Shown: one piece after another, positions 15,246-25,719 of the stretch | Numbering within the stretch: position 1 is the stretch's first letter | Layout of the letters: each line of letters begins with the position of its first letter | NCBI RefSeq assembly: GCF_900110655.1 | Contig: NZ_FOEQ01000009.1 | Span: forward strand, 145,684 to 209,683 | DNA: 64,000 bases | Origin: Pseudomonas soli | Lineage (GTDB): Bacteria; Pseudomonadota; Gammaproteobacteria; Pseudomonadales; Pseudomonadaceae | Direction: 5' to 3' | Position numbers and translations under genes: made by a program | The notes under the pieces: generated by a model | What the model saw: only the letters and a program-made list of their open reading frames with translations | What the model was told of the DNA's origin: nothing | Databases searched by the model: none

Positions 15246-16898
15246 CTAGCGCCTGGCCAGCAGGATGTCTTCGAAAAACGCTCCCACCGGTTCTGTGGGA
15301 TGGCACAGCTGAATTTCCAGCACCCAGACCATCTCCCCCGGCACGATCGGCAGATCGGCGAGTTTCTGCTGGCCGAACAGGGCATGGGGGAAATCGGTGA
15401 CACGGTGCCCGGCCAGGTTGCGCTCCAGCCGCCAACCCTTTGCCGCGGCGCTGCGCTCGGCGACGTCATACAGCTCGCGGCCGGTCAGTCCTGTGTGCCA
15501 GGCCTGGCGCGTTTCCTCGAACACCTCGTGCAAGGCCGTGACGCAGGCCAGATGCAGGGGATGCTTGCCAAACACAAAGGTGTCGCCATAGTCGCCTTCA
15601 TAGCCGTCCCACACAGGGCCGAGGTCGACCACGGCGATATCACTGGCGCGCAGCCGGCGCTGCGGGTCAATCCCCTGGCGTGGTGTGCGTACGGTGTCGT
15701 CGCCAAAGCGGATGTAGGTCGGGTGCCAGGTGTGCGAGGCGCCCATGGCCTGCAAGGTCTGCTCGGCCATCGCCAGGGCCTGGGCGGTGGTCATGCCGAT
15801 TTTCAATTGACTGGCAATCGCCGCCAGCGCTCTTACCGTCTGCTCGCGGGCGGCCAGCATGCCATCGAGCGAATAGCGCGGGCCTACCTGTTCCCAGTAC
15901 GGATCCAGTGCGTTTGGCGCCGCCGCGGTGCCGCTGGGGACAAACGCCTCGGCGATGAACCGATGCGCCTGAACCCCCGCAGCCAGGCACTGTTCGCGGG
16001 CCTCGCGGATCATCGCCGCGTTACCGCAGGCATAGACCTGTGTGTCCCCCCAGGGATGTCCCTGGGCCAGCGCCACCTGGTGAACGCGCGCGCGCGCCGA
16101 CAGTACCGGGTGCCACTGAAACCGAGGGTGCTCCAGGCCGGCCTGGTCGAGAAAGCCACGGTCATAGAAGTCGTCCGGCGTTGAACCGCCCCAGTACAGT
16201 GAAACCTCGGCCTTGCGCGCCAGAGCGGTCAGCAGCAAGGGCTTGATGCCGGCGTAACCGGTCCCGGTGGCGAACAGCACCATTGGCCGTTCATTTTCAT
16301 GCTGCCAAGTGCAGGCACCTGTCGGGCCCTCGAGCTTCACCGTGTCGCCCCTGCGCAACGTGGGCAGCAGACGCTCGGAAAACAGGCCGCCACTGACCTT
16401 GCGGATATGGAACACCATGCGTCCTTGATCCTGCGCTGGCAGGTTGGCGATGGAGAAGCAGCGGCTGTCGCCGTTGTCGAGACACAACCTGACGTACTGG
16501 CCAGGCCGAACCTCCACAGGCTGTGCGGGCTGCAGCACCAGTTCACTGATGTCTTGGCTCAAGGCGCGCAGGCTCTGTACCTGCGCGGTGAACGCCAGGG
16601 TGGGGGTGTCCAGTGACCAGCCGGGAATCTCCAGGCACATGTCGCTGCAGGCATGGCTCTGACACAACAGCATCTCGTCGGGAGCCAGGGGATAGGAGGG
16701 CGCGGGTGTGTCCGCGCTGCGTGGCGTGTCGCGATAGCTACCCGAAACAACCTTGACCTTGCACGAGCCGCAGGCACCTCGGCGGCACGAGAACGGCACG
16801 GCAAGGCCGCTGGCAAGCATGGCGTCGAGCAGCAATTCTTGGTGGGCGTCGAACGTGCTGCCCGAGGGCGACAATTCAATGACATGACGATTGGGCAT
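15246..16898 (-). CDS. Fusion: 2Fe-2S ferredoxin + FAD/NAD(P)H reductase + M24 peptidase-like domain
   Basis: 550 aa; ATG 16898 has GAGG 5 nt upstream, better than GTG 16904. Residues about 1-88 are a plant-type ferredoxin with C38, C43, C46 and C79. About 100-200 are an FAD domain (RCFSIANLP), and about 205-320 an NAD(P)H domain (FATGTGYAGIKPLL, YACGNAAMIREAR). From about 335 to the end is an M24 (pita-bread) domain with plausible metal ligands: D in VDLGPVWDG, D in GDYGDT, H in AGHRVTDF, E in VWVLEIQL, E in GAFFEDILL. All five classical positions are occupied. Joining an electron-transfer module to an M24 hydrolase is unusual. A MocR/GntR regulator is divergent. Confidence 0.85.
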   Translation of the reverse strand: MPNRHVIELSPSGSTFDAHQELLLDAMLASGLAVPFSCRRGACGSCKVKVVSGSYRDTPRSADTPAPSYPLAPDEMLLCQSHACSDMCLEIPGWSLDTPTLAFTAQVQSLRALSQDISELVLQPAQPVEVRPGQYVRLCLDNGDSRCFSIANLPAQDQGRMVFHIRKVSGGLFSERLLPTLRRGDTVKLEGPTGACTWQHENERPMVLFATGTGYAGIKPLLLTALARKAEVSLYWGGSTPDDFYDRGFLDQAGLEHPRFQWHPVLSARARVHQVALAQGHPWGDTQVYACGNAAMIREAREQCLAAGVQAHRFIAEAFVPSGTAAAPNALDPYWEQVGPRYSLDGMLAAREQTVRALAAIASQLKIGMTTAQALAMAEQTLQAMGASHTWHPTYIRFGDDTVRTPRQGIDPQRRLRASDIAVVDLGPVWDGYEGDYGDTFVFGKHPLHLACVTALHEVFEETRQAWHTGLTGRELYDVAERSAAAKGWRLERNLAGHRVTDFPHALFGQQKLADLPIVPGEMVWVLEIQLCHPTEPVGAFFEDILLARR

Positions 16899-16977
16899 GG
16901 GCACCTCGGGGCAAGGAGAAGGCGTGATTGTTGCGGTAGACTTGGCCCAGGAAAACCTCCAGTTTTGGATAGTTCAC

Positions 16978-18468
16978 ATGGTCCAGCTCCGCAAATGGCG
17001 GCTGTTGCTCAACCTCGATGACGCTGCGCCACAGGCGTCCTACCGGAAAATCGTCGAAGGCCTGGTGGCCGCCATCACCGAAGGCCGTCTGCGGCCCGGC
17101 ACGGCGTTGCCCGGCACGCGGGAAATGGCCCAACTGCTCGACGTTAACCGCAAGACGGTGATCCTTGCCTACGAGGAGGCAGTGACCAAGGGGTGGCTGG
17201 AAAGCGTGCCGCGTCGTGGCACCTTCGTCAGCCAGCAACTCGCGACAGCGGCAGTGCCGGTGCCCGGTGGCCCGCGCTCATTCGCCCCGGTGCTGCGCGA
17301 CGCACCGGCTGGCGCCTATTTCGCGGCAAACGACCAGGCGACGGCATTGCAGCAGCGGCCCTGTGCGTTGTTCTTCGATAACGGTGCCTGTGACCATAGG
17401 CTGTTGCCCCAGGCCGTGCTGCATCGTTACTACCGCAATGCCCTGCGCTATAGCTTCGCCAGCAACACGGTGCGCCACGGCAGTGACGGCAGCGGTCATT
17501 ATCTGCGTTGCGCGTTGGCGCAAATGTTGCGCCACGACCGCGGCCTGAATGTGCAGGCAGAGCATATCTGCCTTACCCAAGGCGTGCAGATGTCGCTGTA
17601 CCTGGCCGCCAGTGCGCTGATCGAGCCCGGGGACGTGGTGCTGGTCGAGCGCCTGAGCTATCCGCCGGCATGGGAGATCTTCCGCCGGCTGGGCGCTCGG
17701 CTGGTGACCGTGGACCTGGACGAGCAGGGCTGCCGGGTCGAGCAGATCGACGCGTTGTGCCGGTTGCACCCGGTGCGCATGCTCTATATCACTCCCCACC
17801 ACCAGTTCCCCACCACCGTCAGCCTACGTGCCGGTCGCCGGCGACGGTTGCTGGAGCTGGCGCGAGTGCATGACTTCTGCGTGATCGAGGAAGACTACGA
17901 CCATGAGTTCCACTTTGCCGGCCGGCCGTACCTGCCGCTGGCCAGCGATCCGGCGCAACGCCATGTGATCTACATCGGCTCGCTTTCCAAATCGCTGGGC
18001 AGTACCTTCCGGTGCAGCTACATCGTCGCGCCAGCACCGGTCATCGAAGTATTTGCGCGGACCGCGGCGCTGACCTTGGGCCAGGGCGACGCGGTGATGC
18101 AGCGCATGCTGGCAGACTTGATCAACGCCGGTGAGCTGAGAAAGCACCTGCGTCGGGTGAGCAAGGAGTACCTGCGCCGGCGCGAGACACTGGCGCGTTG
18201 TCTGCGCGAGGCGTTCGCCGAGCGGGTGGTGGTGCGCGAGCCGGAAGGGGGCCTGGCTCTGTGGGTGGTGTTCGATCCAGCTATTGATGTGCAGCGGCTG
18301 GTGGCCGAGGCACTGCGACTGGACCTGGTGGTGCGCAGTGGCCGGCAGTTTTCACCTGCCGGCGAGGCGGAGAATGCCCTGCGCCTGGGCTTCGCATCGT
18401 TGGACCAGGGCGAGATCTCCCTGGCTGTGCGGCGCTTGGCCCAGGCAGCAGCGGCAATCGCTGGGTAG
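16978..18468 (+). CDS. MocR-type PLP-dependent transcriptional regulator
   Basis: 496 aa from ATG 16978. Residues about 20-85 are a GntR winged helix (SYRKIVEGLVAAITEGRLRPGTALPGTREMAQLL...GTFVSQQL). About 130-490 are a class I aminotransferase fold with PLP lysine in IYIGSLSKSLGSTFRCSY and a YPPAW motif. MocR proteins sense PLP and an amino compound and often regulate the divergent gene, here the ferredoxin-reductase/M24 fusion 79 bp away. The gap contains AAAAC and GTTTT arms around CTCCA, a possible site. Confidence 0.9.
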   Translation: MVQLRKWRLLLNLDDAAPQASYRKIVEGLVAAITEGRLRPGTALPGTREMAQLLDVNRKTVILAYEEAVTKGWLESVPRRGTFVSQQLATAAVPVPGGPRSFAPVLRDAPAGAYFAANDQATALQQRPCALFFDNGACDHRLLPQAVLHRYYRNALRYSFASNTVRHGSDGSGHYLRCALAQMLRHDRGLNVQAEHICLTQGVQMSLYLAASALIEPGDVVLVERLSYPPAWEIFRRLGARLVTVDLDEQGCRVEQIDALCRLHPVRMLYITPHHQFPTTVSLRAGRRRRLLELARVHDFCVIEEDYDHEFHFAGRPYLPLASDPAQRHVIYIGSLSKSLGSTFRCSYIVAPAPVIEVFARTAALTLGQGDAVMQRMLADLINAGELRKHLRRVSKEYLRRRETLARCLREAFAERVVVREPEGGLALWVVFDPAIDVQRLVAEALRLDLVVRSGRQFSPAGEAENALRLGFASLDQGEISLAVRRLAQAAAAIAG

Positions 18469-18474
18469 GTGCTG

Positions 18475-19263
18475 TCAGCGCAGCGCACCCTGTTCCTGAG
18501 CAGGTACACCGTACGACACGTAATAGGCCAGGCCGACGAAAAACGCTCCACCCACGGCATTGCCGAGGAACACTGCTGCCAGGTTCTCCAGCAGTTGCCC
18601 CCAGCTCAGGTAGCCGGCGAAGATCGCCGCCGGTATCAGGAACATGTTGGCCACCACGTGTTGGAAGCCGATGGCGACGAAGGCCATGATCGGGAACCAG
18701 ATGCCGAGGATCTTGCCGCTCATCTCGCGACTGGCGTAGGACAGCCACACTGCCAGGCATACCAGCCAGTTGCAGCCGATGCCGGAAACGAAAGCGTGCA
18801 GGAAGTCGGCGCTCACCTTGCTGGTGGCGCTGGCCAGGGTCTTGCCCAGGTAAGCACCCTCGGTCAGCCCTAGCAGATGGCCGAAGCAGTAGGCGACGAA
18901 CAGCGCGCCCAGCAGGTTGGCGAGGGTCACCAGGGTCCAGTTGCGCGCCACTGCCCGCAGGCGGATACGCCCGGCGAACATTGCCAGAGGCAGGCTCATC
19001 ATGTTGCCGGTGAGCAGCTCGCCACCTGCCAGGATCACCAGGATCAAGCCGATGGGAAACACCGCGGCGCCCAGCAGCGTGCCGAACGAGGCCCACTGCG
19101 CGGGAATCATGGTGCTGACGTGGATCGCCAGGAGAAAACCCAGGGAAATGAACGCACCGGCCAGAAAACCGAGGATCAAGATGGCGCGGGCGGGTAAGAG
19201 GGCTTTGCGGGTACCGGCTTCGATGACCAGCTCGGTGATCCGGGAGGGGGTATTCACAGACAT
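18475..19263 (-). CDS. Formate/nitrite transporter (FNT) family channel
   Basis: 262 aa, start ATG 19263 (MSVNTPSRITELVIEAG). Six hydrophobic segments are visible; GGELLTGNMMSLPLA and GIGCNWLVCLAVWLSYASREM are the two FNT re-entrant loop motifs, and FQHVVANMFLIP carries the conserved central region. These pentameric channels pass formate, nitrite, hydrosulfide or similar small anions. It is divergent from a DyP peroxidase across a 293-bp gap that contains a CCTCTATGAGG small dyad but no gene. Confidence 0.9.
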   Translation of the reverse strand: MSVNTPSRITELVIEAGTRKALLPARAILILGFLAGAFISLGFLLAIHVSTMIPAQWASFGTLLGAAVFPIGLILVILAGGELLTGNMMSLPLAMFAGRIRLRAVARNWTLVTLANLLGALFVAYCFGHLLGLTEGAYLGKTLASATSKVSADFLHAFVSGIGCNWLVCLAVWLSYASREMSGKILGIWFPIMAFVAIGFQHVVANMFLIPAAIFAGYLSWGQLLENLAAVFLGNAVGGAFFVGLAYYVSYGVPAQEQGALR

Positions 19264-19556
19264 TTCAACAACTCGAACGCAAGGACAACGGCAAGGCCGT
19301 GGGTCGGGGGTTGGCGGCAATGGGCAGGTGATGCGCTTGGCCTTATGGAGGACGACGTGGCTTTGAAGCGGGCGGCACGGTAGCTGAGGCAATTTGACGC
19401 GGTCAAATCGATAGCCTGGATCAGGTGATAGATCCCCTCTATGAGGGTGGGAAGGCCATCGGGCTGTGCTATACCACATGCGGCCCGGCGCGTATTAACG
19501 CACCGCATGGGGTAATGCGCCGACCTTTTCCAGCGAAGCGTGGGGATGAAACCTGT

Positions 19557-20495
19557 ATGACTATTGACCAGATCGAACCGCAGGCGGTGGACAGCCCGAT
19601 CACCCGCAGCGCGCTGTTCATGGTGGCGACGCTCGGTCCAGGCGAGCACTGCGCGGTCCGTGTCCGCGAAGTGTGCGGTGACCTGGCCGGGCTGGTGCGC
19701 TCGGTGGGCAAGCGCGTGCCCTCGGGCAACCTATCTTGCGTCATCGGCTTCGGCGCGGCGGTGTGGGAGCGCCTGTTCGGCACCCCGCAGCCGATTGGCC
19801 TGCACCCCTTCCGCGAGTTCGGCAGTGGAGCGCGCAAGGCGCTTGCCACGCCGGGCGACATTCTTCTGCATATTCGCGCCGAGCACATGGACCTGTGTTT
19901 CGAGTTGGCGGCGTTGCTGGTCAAGCGCCTGGGTGATGCGGTGGCGGTGGTCGATGAGGTGCAGGGTTTCCGCTATTTCGACATGCGCAGCATCATCGGC
20001 TTCGTCGATGGCACTGAGAATCCCGGTCCGCGGGACGTGGCACGCTTCACCCTGGTAGGCGATGAGGACCCGGCGTTCGCCGGCGGCAGCTATGTGCTGG
20101 TGCAGAAGTACCTGCATGACATGGCCGGCTGGGAGGCGCTGTCGACCCAGGAGCAGGAGCGCATCATCGGGCGCACCAAGCTGGCCGACATCGAGCTGGA
20201 TGCCGCGAGCAAGCCCAGTTGCTCGCACAGTTCGCTGACCACCCTGGAAGAGGGCGGGCAAGAGATCAAGATCCTGCGCGACAACATGCCCTTCGGCCGC
20301 CCCGGTGCCGGGGAGTTCGGTACCTATTTCATCGGTTACGCCCGGTCGCCCGCGCCGATCGAGCAGATGCTCGAGAACATGTTCGTCGGCAAGCCGCCGG
20401 GCAACTACGATCGTCTCCTGGACTACAGTCGCGCCGTTACCGGCGGGTTGTACTTCGTGCCGCCGGTGGATTTCCTCGAACAGGCCGCTGAATGA
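19557..20495 (+). CDS. Dye-decolorizing (DyP) haem peroxidase
   Basis: 312 aa from ATG 19557. The GFVDGTENP motif (GXXDG) carries the distal Asp of DyP enzymes, and the proximal haem His should lie in the KPSCSHSSL segment. There is no Tat signal, so it is a cytoplasmic (YfeX/type B-like) member. The family oxidises dyes, porphyrinogens or small phenolics with peroxide. No encapsulin gene is adjacent. Confidence 0.9.
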   Translation: MTIDQIEPQAVDSPITRSALFMVATLGPGEHCAVRVREVCGDLAGLVRSVGKRVPSGNLSCVIGFGAAVWERLFGTPQPIGLHPFREFGSGARKALATPGDILLHIRAEHMDLCFELAALLVKRLGDAVAVVDEVQGFRYFDMRSIIGFVDGTENPGPRDVARFTLVGDEDPAFAGGSYVLVQKYLHDMAGWEALSTQEQERIIGRTKLADIELDAASKPSCSHSSLTTLEEGGQEIKILRDNMPFGRPGAGEFGTYFIGYARSPAPIEQMLENMFVGKPPGNYDRLLDYSRAVTGGLYFVPPVDFLEQAAE

Positions 20496-20554
20496 TATTT
20501 CACCCGCAGGCTTGAATCGAGGTGCAGTGCCGTGCAGTATTGCGCCGTATTAAA

Positions 20555-20572
20555 TGGTACATGCCATGGTAC
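20555..20572 (+). promoter_or_regulatory. TGGTAC direct repeats before the KfrA-like gene
   Basis: TGGTAC occurs at 20555-20560 and 20567-20572 with a 12-bp period and a CCATGG palindrome between, ending 18 nt before the start codon. KfrA-type proteins bind repeats near their own promoter, so this is a candidate autoregulatory site. Confidence 0.35.
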
Positions 20573-20590
20573 GAATAGGTGGAATGAGCA

Positions 20591-21412
20591 ATGGCCCGCA
20601 ATGGCATAGACAAGGCTGCCGTTCAGCAGGCACGCCAGGCACTGATGGCCCGGGGTGAACACCCCAGTATCGATGCGGTACGTATCGAGCTGGGTAATAC
20701 CGGCTCGAAGACCACTATCCATCGGTACCTCAAGGAACTGGACCGGCAGCCGCTGGAATTGCTGGGCAGCCAGGGGGCCTTGAGCGAACCGTTGGCGCGA
20801 TTGGTCGAGCAGCTGGCTGCCCAGTTGCAGGAGGAAGGGCTGGCCCGGATCGCCGCCGCCGAGCAGGCGGCGCAAGCGCGTTGTGCGGCGATGCAGGCCG
20901 AGCTGCAACTGACCCAGCGCGACCTGGCTGGCACGCTGCGCCAGGTCGAGGCCCTGACCGCTGCGCTGCACGCCGAGACTCAACGCCTCACGACCGCCCA
21001 GGCCGGCCTGCAGGCCGAGCAGTTGCGCAGCGCCAGCCTCAGCCAGTCACAGGGTGAGTTGCAGGCGCGCCTGGCCGACAAGGACGGGCAACTGCGCGCC
21101 AGCCTCGAGCAGCGCCAACAGGATCAACGCCGCAACGAGACCCAGGTGCGCCAACTGCAAGGCCAGTTGCAGACCTTGCAGCAGGGCGCCCTGGCGCGTC
21201 AGGACGAGCTGACGCGCCTGCACCGCGACAATGAACGCCTGCTCGCCGAGCATCGCCAGGCCACGGCCCGGGGCACGCTGCTGGACGAGCAATTGCAGCA
21301 GCGTGACGCGCAAGTGCAGGGGCTGCGCGCCATCCTCGCCCAGGCCCAGGGCGCCAACGATGAGATGCGTAGACAGCTGGCAGCCCGAGCCGCGGACACT
21401 CCGACCCTGTAG
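20591..21412 (+). CDS. KfrA-like DNA-binding coiled-coil protein
   Basis: 273 aa. Residues about 5-60 match the plasmid KfrA N-terminal DNA-binding domain (GIDKAAVQQARQALMARGEHPSIDAVRIELGNTGSKTTIHRYLKEL, split by me as two segments either side of GEHPS). From about 75 to the end is an almost unbroken Gln/Ala/Leu/Glu-rich coiled coil. KfrA proteins on plasmids autorepress and form filaments that help partition. Here the gene stands alone in chromosomal context with no par genes, so it is an orphan of plasmid-type ancestry. Confidence 0.8.
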   Translation: MARNGIDKAAVQQARQALMARGEHPSIDAVRIELGNTGSKTTIHRYLKELDRQPLELLGSQGALSEPLARLVEQLAAQLQEEGLARIAAAEQAAQARCAAMQAELQLTQRDLAGTLRQVEALTAALHAETQRLTTAQAGLQAEQLRSASLSQSQGELQARLADKDGQLRASLEQRQQDQRRNETQVRQLQGQLQTLQQGALARQDELTRLHRDNERLLAEHRQATARGTLLDEQLQQRDAQVQGLRAILAQAQGANDEMRRQLAARAADTPTL

Positions 21413-21502
21413 AGCATCGCTGCGACAGATGCGCCGTTCGTTCAATCGCCGAGGTCAGGCACCAGGCAACACTGGCGGCTCCAACCATGACTGGAGCCAT
21501 CC

Positions 21503-22393
21503 ATGCGTATCCTCTATGCCCCGTGTTTCTTCTTCGGTTTCATTGCCACCGCGGTGTGGCTGATCGATCTTGGCGCCGATATCCTCTGGCTGCTGCCCCT
21601 GCTTGGCGTGGCGATCTTGCTGTCGTTCTCCTGCGAAGTGCTGTGCCCCTACAAATCGGCCTGGCGCGAGGCAACAGGCGAGGGCGGGCGCGATGCACTG
21701 CACGCATTGGTCAACGAAACCCTCAATATCGCCAGCATCGCCGCCATCCCGTTGTTCGCCGGCTGGCTGCCAGCCACAAGCCTGTGGCCCAGCCACTGGC
21801 CCGTGCTTGGGCAACTGTTGCTGGCGTTGCCCCTGGCCGACCTGGGCATCACCCTGGTGCATTACGCCAGCCATCGCAGCGCGCTGCTCTGGCGCCTGCA
21901 CGCGGTGCATCACAGCGTGACCCGGCTGTACGGTTTCAATGGCTTGATGAAGCACCCGCTGCACCAGATGGCCGAGGGGCTGGGCGGCGTGCTGCCTTTG
22001 CTGCTGCTGGGTTTGCCGCAGGACGTGGCGGCGTTGCTGGCGTTCTGCATCGCGGTCCAGCTGCTGTTGCAGCACAGCAATGTCGACATGCGCATCGGCG
22101 TTCTGCGCCATCTTTTCGCCTGGGCCCCCGTGCATCGGCTGCACCACCTGAAGTACGGCACCCTGGGCGACGTCAACTTCGCGTTGTTCTTCCCCGTCTG
22201 GGATCGCTTGCTCGGCACTGCCCTGCACCTGCCGGCCTACGGGTTGGCCGATGACGACATGGGCATCGGCGACCGTCCGGACTATCCCAAAACGTACCTT
22301 GCGCAACTGCGTGAGCCGTTCTGCCAAGTGGCCACGGCGCATCCGCCGGCAGCCGTGCCGGACAGCCTGCGTCAGGCGCTAGAGCACGTCTGA
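21503..22393 (+). CDS. Fatty acid hydroxylase / sterol desaturase superfamily membrane protein
   Basis: 296 aa, GGAG before the ATG. Three to four hydrophobic helices at the N-terminus are followed by histidine clusters HYASH, HAVHH, and HRLHH, the non-haem diiron ligands of the superfamily. It should hydroxylate or desaturate a lipid or carotenoid-like substrate in the inner membrane; the substrate is not evident. The 3' end overlaps the convergent AraC-type gene by 15 bp. Confidence 0.85.
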   Translation: MRILYAPCFFFGFIATAVWLIDLGADILWLLPLLGVAILLSFSCEVLCPYKSAWREATGEGGRDALHALVNETLNIASIAAIPLFAGWLPATSLWPSHWPVLGQLLLALPLADLGITLVHYASHRSALLWRLHAVHHSVTRLYGFNGLMKHPLHQMAEGLGGVLPLLLLGLPQDVAALLAFCIAVQLLLQHSNVDMRIGVLRHLFAWAPVHRLHHLKYGTLGDVNFALFFPVWDRLLGTALHLPAYGLADDDMGIGDRPDYPKTYLAQLREPFCQVATAHPPAAVPDSLRQALEHV

Positions 22394-23062
22394 GCGCAGG
22401 TGGCGCAGGGCTTCGCTGGCGCGGATGCCGAATTGCTGGCGCAGGCTGCGGCTCAGGTGCGCCGAGTCGGCGAAGCCGGCGGCCATGGCCGCCTCGGTCA
22501 GGCTGGCACCGGCCAGCGCTTCGCCCAGGGCCACGCGCAGGCGTTGCCACAGCACCATGCGCCGCACCGACAGGCCCAGGCGGCCACTGAACAGGCGCTC
22601 GAGCTGGCTGACCGACAGCGCCGCTGCCTGTGCCAACTCCGTGGCCGGCAGGCGCTGCTCGTCCACCGCGCGAATCCGTGCGAGGGCCCGCGCCAGGCGG
22701 AGATCCAACGGGCGACGCGGTGCCTGGCGCAATGCCTGGGCGAGGCTTGAGATATCGCGGGGGGCTTGCCGGCAGACGTCGAGCAAGGTCTCCAGGGAAA
22801 ACGCCAGGGGCTCGGCGAACAGGGTGATGCAGGCGGTGCCGGGCGCGAGAATGGCGTGGGGCTGCAACGAGGCGATGGCCAGCATGTCGCCGCGGTGCTC
22901 TTCGCCATTGACCTGCAGGCAGGCTTGGCCCTCGAGGGCGAGCACTACCTGGTGGGCATAGTGGGCATGGACACCGGTGTGGCCCGCCGTGCCGAGCAGC
23001 AGGCCGTGATCATCGGCCAGCCAGAGCCGACCTCGCCAGGCGCCGTGCCGTGCTTCGCTCAT
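22379..23062 (-). CDS. AraC-family transcriptional regulator
   Basis: 227 aa. The N-terminal half is a cupin-like sensor (GHTGVHAHYAHQVVLALEGQACLQV), the C-terminal about 100 residues a double HTH with LSVSQLERLFSGRLGLSVRRMVLW and GFADSAHLSRSLRQQFG. It is divergent from an MHS transporter 205 bp away and may regulate it. Its last codons overlap the end of the hydroxylase gene. Confidence 0.88.
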   Translation of the reverse strand: MSEARHGAWRGRLWLADDHGLLLGTAGHTGVHAHYAHQVVLALEGQACLQVNGEEHRGDMLAIASLQPHAILAPGTACITLFAEPLAFSLETLLDVCRQAPRDISSLAQALRQAPRRPLDLRLARALARIRAVDEQRLPATELAQAAALSVSQLERLFSGRLGLSVRRMVLWQRLRVALGEALAGASLTEAAMAAGFADSAHLSRSLRQQFGIRASEALRHLRSDVL

Positions 23063-23267
23063 TGCCGGTTCCCTATCCGTTTCGGCGCTCGATCACTCAG
23101 GCGAGTGGCTATCGTACAAAGGCCGATTATGCTTGAAGTGACTTGCCGCGATTCGAGGCCGATGCCTCGTCGTGCTTCGCGCAGCCTGCAATGCCGTTGG
23201 GCCTGGGTGCGTGCTTTGGCTACCTGATGGAGCACTCCGGTCTACCACAACCAGACGGAGGCGACCC

Positions 23268-24947
<1,680 letters not shown>

Positions 24948-24960
24948 GCGATGACAGTCT

Positions 24961-24997
24961 GCTGCTGCGGCGATGGCTCGCTCCACGCCGCAGCAGC
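24961..24997. terminator. 12-bp hairpin between convergent genes
   Basis: GCTGCTGCGGCG (24961-24972) pairs perfectly with CGCCGCAGCAGC (24986-24997) around a 13-nt loop, between the transporter stop and the stop of the convergent gene. No T-run follows in either direction, so termination strength is uncertain. Confidence 0.5.
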
Positions 24998-25005
24998 GGC
25001 CCTGG

Positions 25006-25575
25006 TCAGTCGAAGTACCCGCGCAAGGTATACCGGTAGCCGACATCCACCTCCAAGGCCTGTGGCCGCGCATAGGTCTTTTTCATGACGAATTCGAACG
25101 CCGGTTCGTACACCCCGTCGCGGACTACTGCGCCCGCGAGCACTTCCACCGAATACCAGCCGTTGTCCAGCTCGATGATCGGCCGCCCCGGCTCCTGGTA
25201 GCGCGCCAGCAGATCACCCAGGGTCTTGTTGGTGAAGTGCTGCAGGATGCGCCAGGTGAAGAGCATCACGGCGCCGTGTTCGACTCTCAGCATATGGCCC
25301 GGACGACGGTGCTTGAGGCGGCTGCCGGGTTCGAGCAGTGCCGGGGTGCGTTCGTCGAGGGTGAACAGGATGCGGTAGGGCAGGTTGTCGACGCCGGCCA
25401 GCGGCAGGATCACGCCTTGTTGCACCGCCAGGTCGCCGCTGTCGCTGCTGGTGAACGCGCGCGCCAGGTCATCGGGCAGGTCTTGGTCTTCCTTGAACTG
25501 TTCGAGCAACTGGATATCGCCCAGCAGGAAATAGTCGACCAGGTCGTTGAACACTTCGCTGAATTCGTAGCGCAT
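25006..25575 (-). CDS. Conserved-looking hypothetical protein
   Basis: 189 aa from ATG 25575 (MRYEFSEVFNDLVDYFLLGD). It is soluble, acidic at the N-terminus and rich in beta-strand-forming residues toward the end (WYSVEVLAGAVVRDGVYEPAFEFVMKKTY). No domain is recognised. It is divergent, across 144 bp, from the seven-gene operon starting with the hemolysin-family gene, so it may share the regulator site in that gap. Confidence 0.6.
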   Translation of the reverse strand: MRYEFSEVFNDLVDYFLLGDIQLLEQFKEDQDLPDDLARAFTSSDSGDLAVQQGVILPLAGVDNLPYRILFTLDERTPALLEPGSRLKHRRPGHMLRVEHGAVMLFTWRILQHFTNKTLGDLLARYQEPGRPIIELDNGWYSVEVLAGAVVRDGVYEPAFEFVMKKTYARPQALEVDVGYRYTLRGYFD

Positions 25576-25657
25576 GGGGTGTCCTTGTTCTGGCTGCGCC
25601 GGGGAAGTCAGCAATGTAGCAGCCCCAGCGAGGGGCGCCAGCACCTCGATCGCGAGA

Positions 25658-25690
25658 CTTCAGACTGGCTTCAGATTCGCCCTCGATACT
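25658..25690 (+). promoter_or_regulatory. CTTCAGA direct repeats and promoter of the seven-gene operon
   Basis: CTTCAGA occurs at 25658-25664 and 25669-25675, an exact 11-bp period as in OmpR/PhoB/PmrA-type response-regulator boxes. A GATACT -10-like hexamer follows at 25685-25690, 9 nt beyond the second repeat and 29 nt before the first start codon. The operon's last two genes encode an OmpR-type regulator and its kinase, making autoregulation the simplest reading. Confidence 0.5.
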
Positions 25691-25719
25691 GCCTCCACTG
25701 AAATGAGCGGGGGCCCGTC

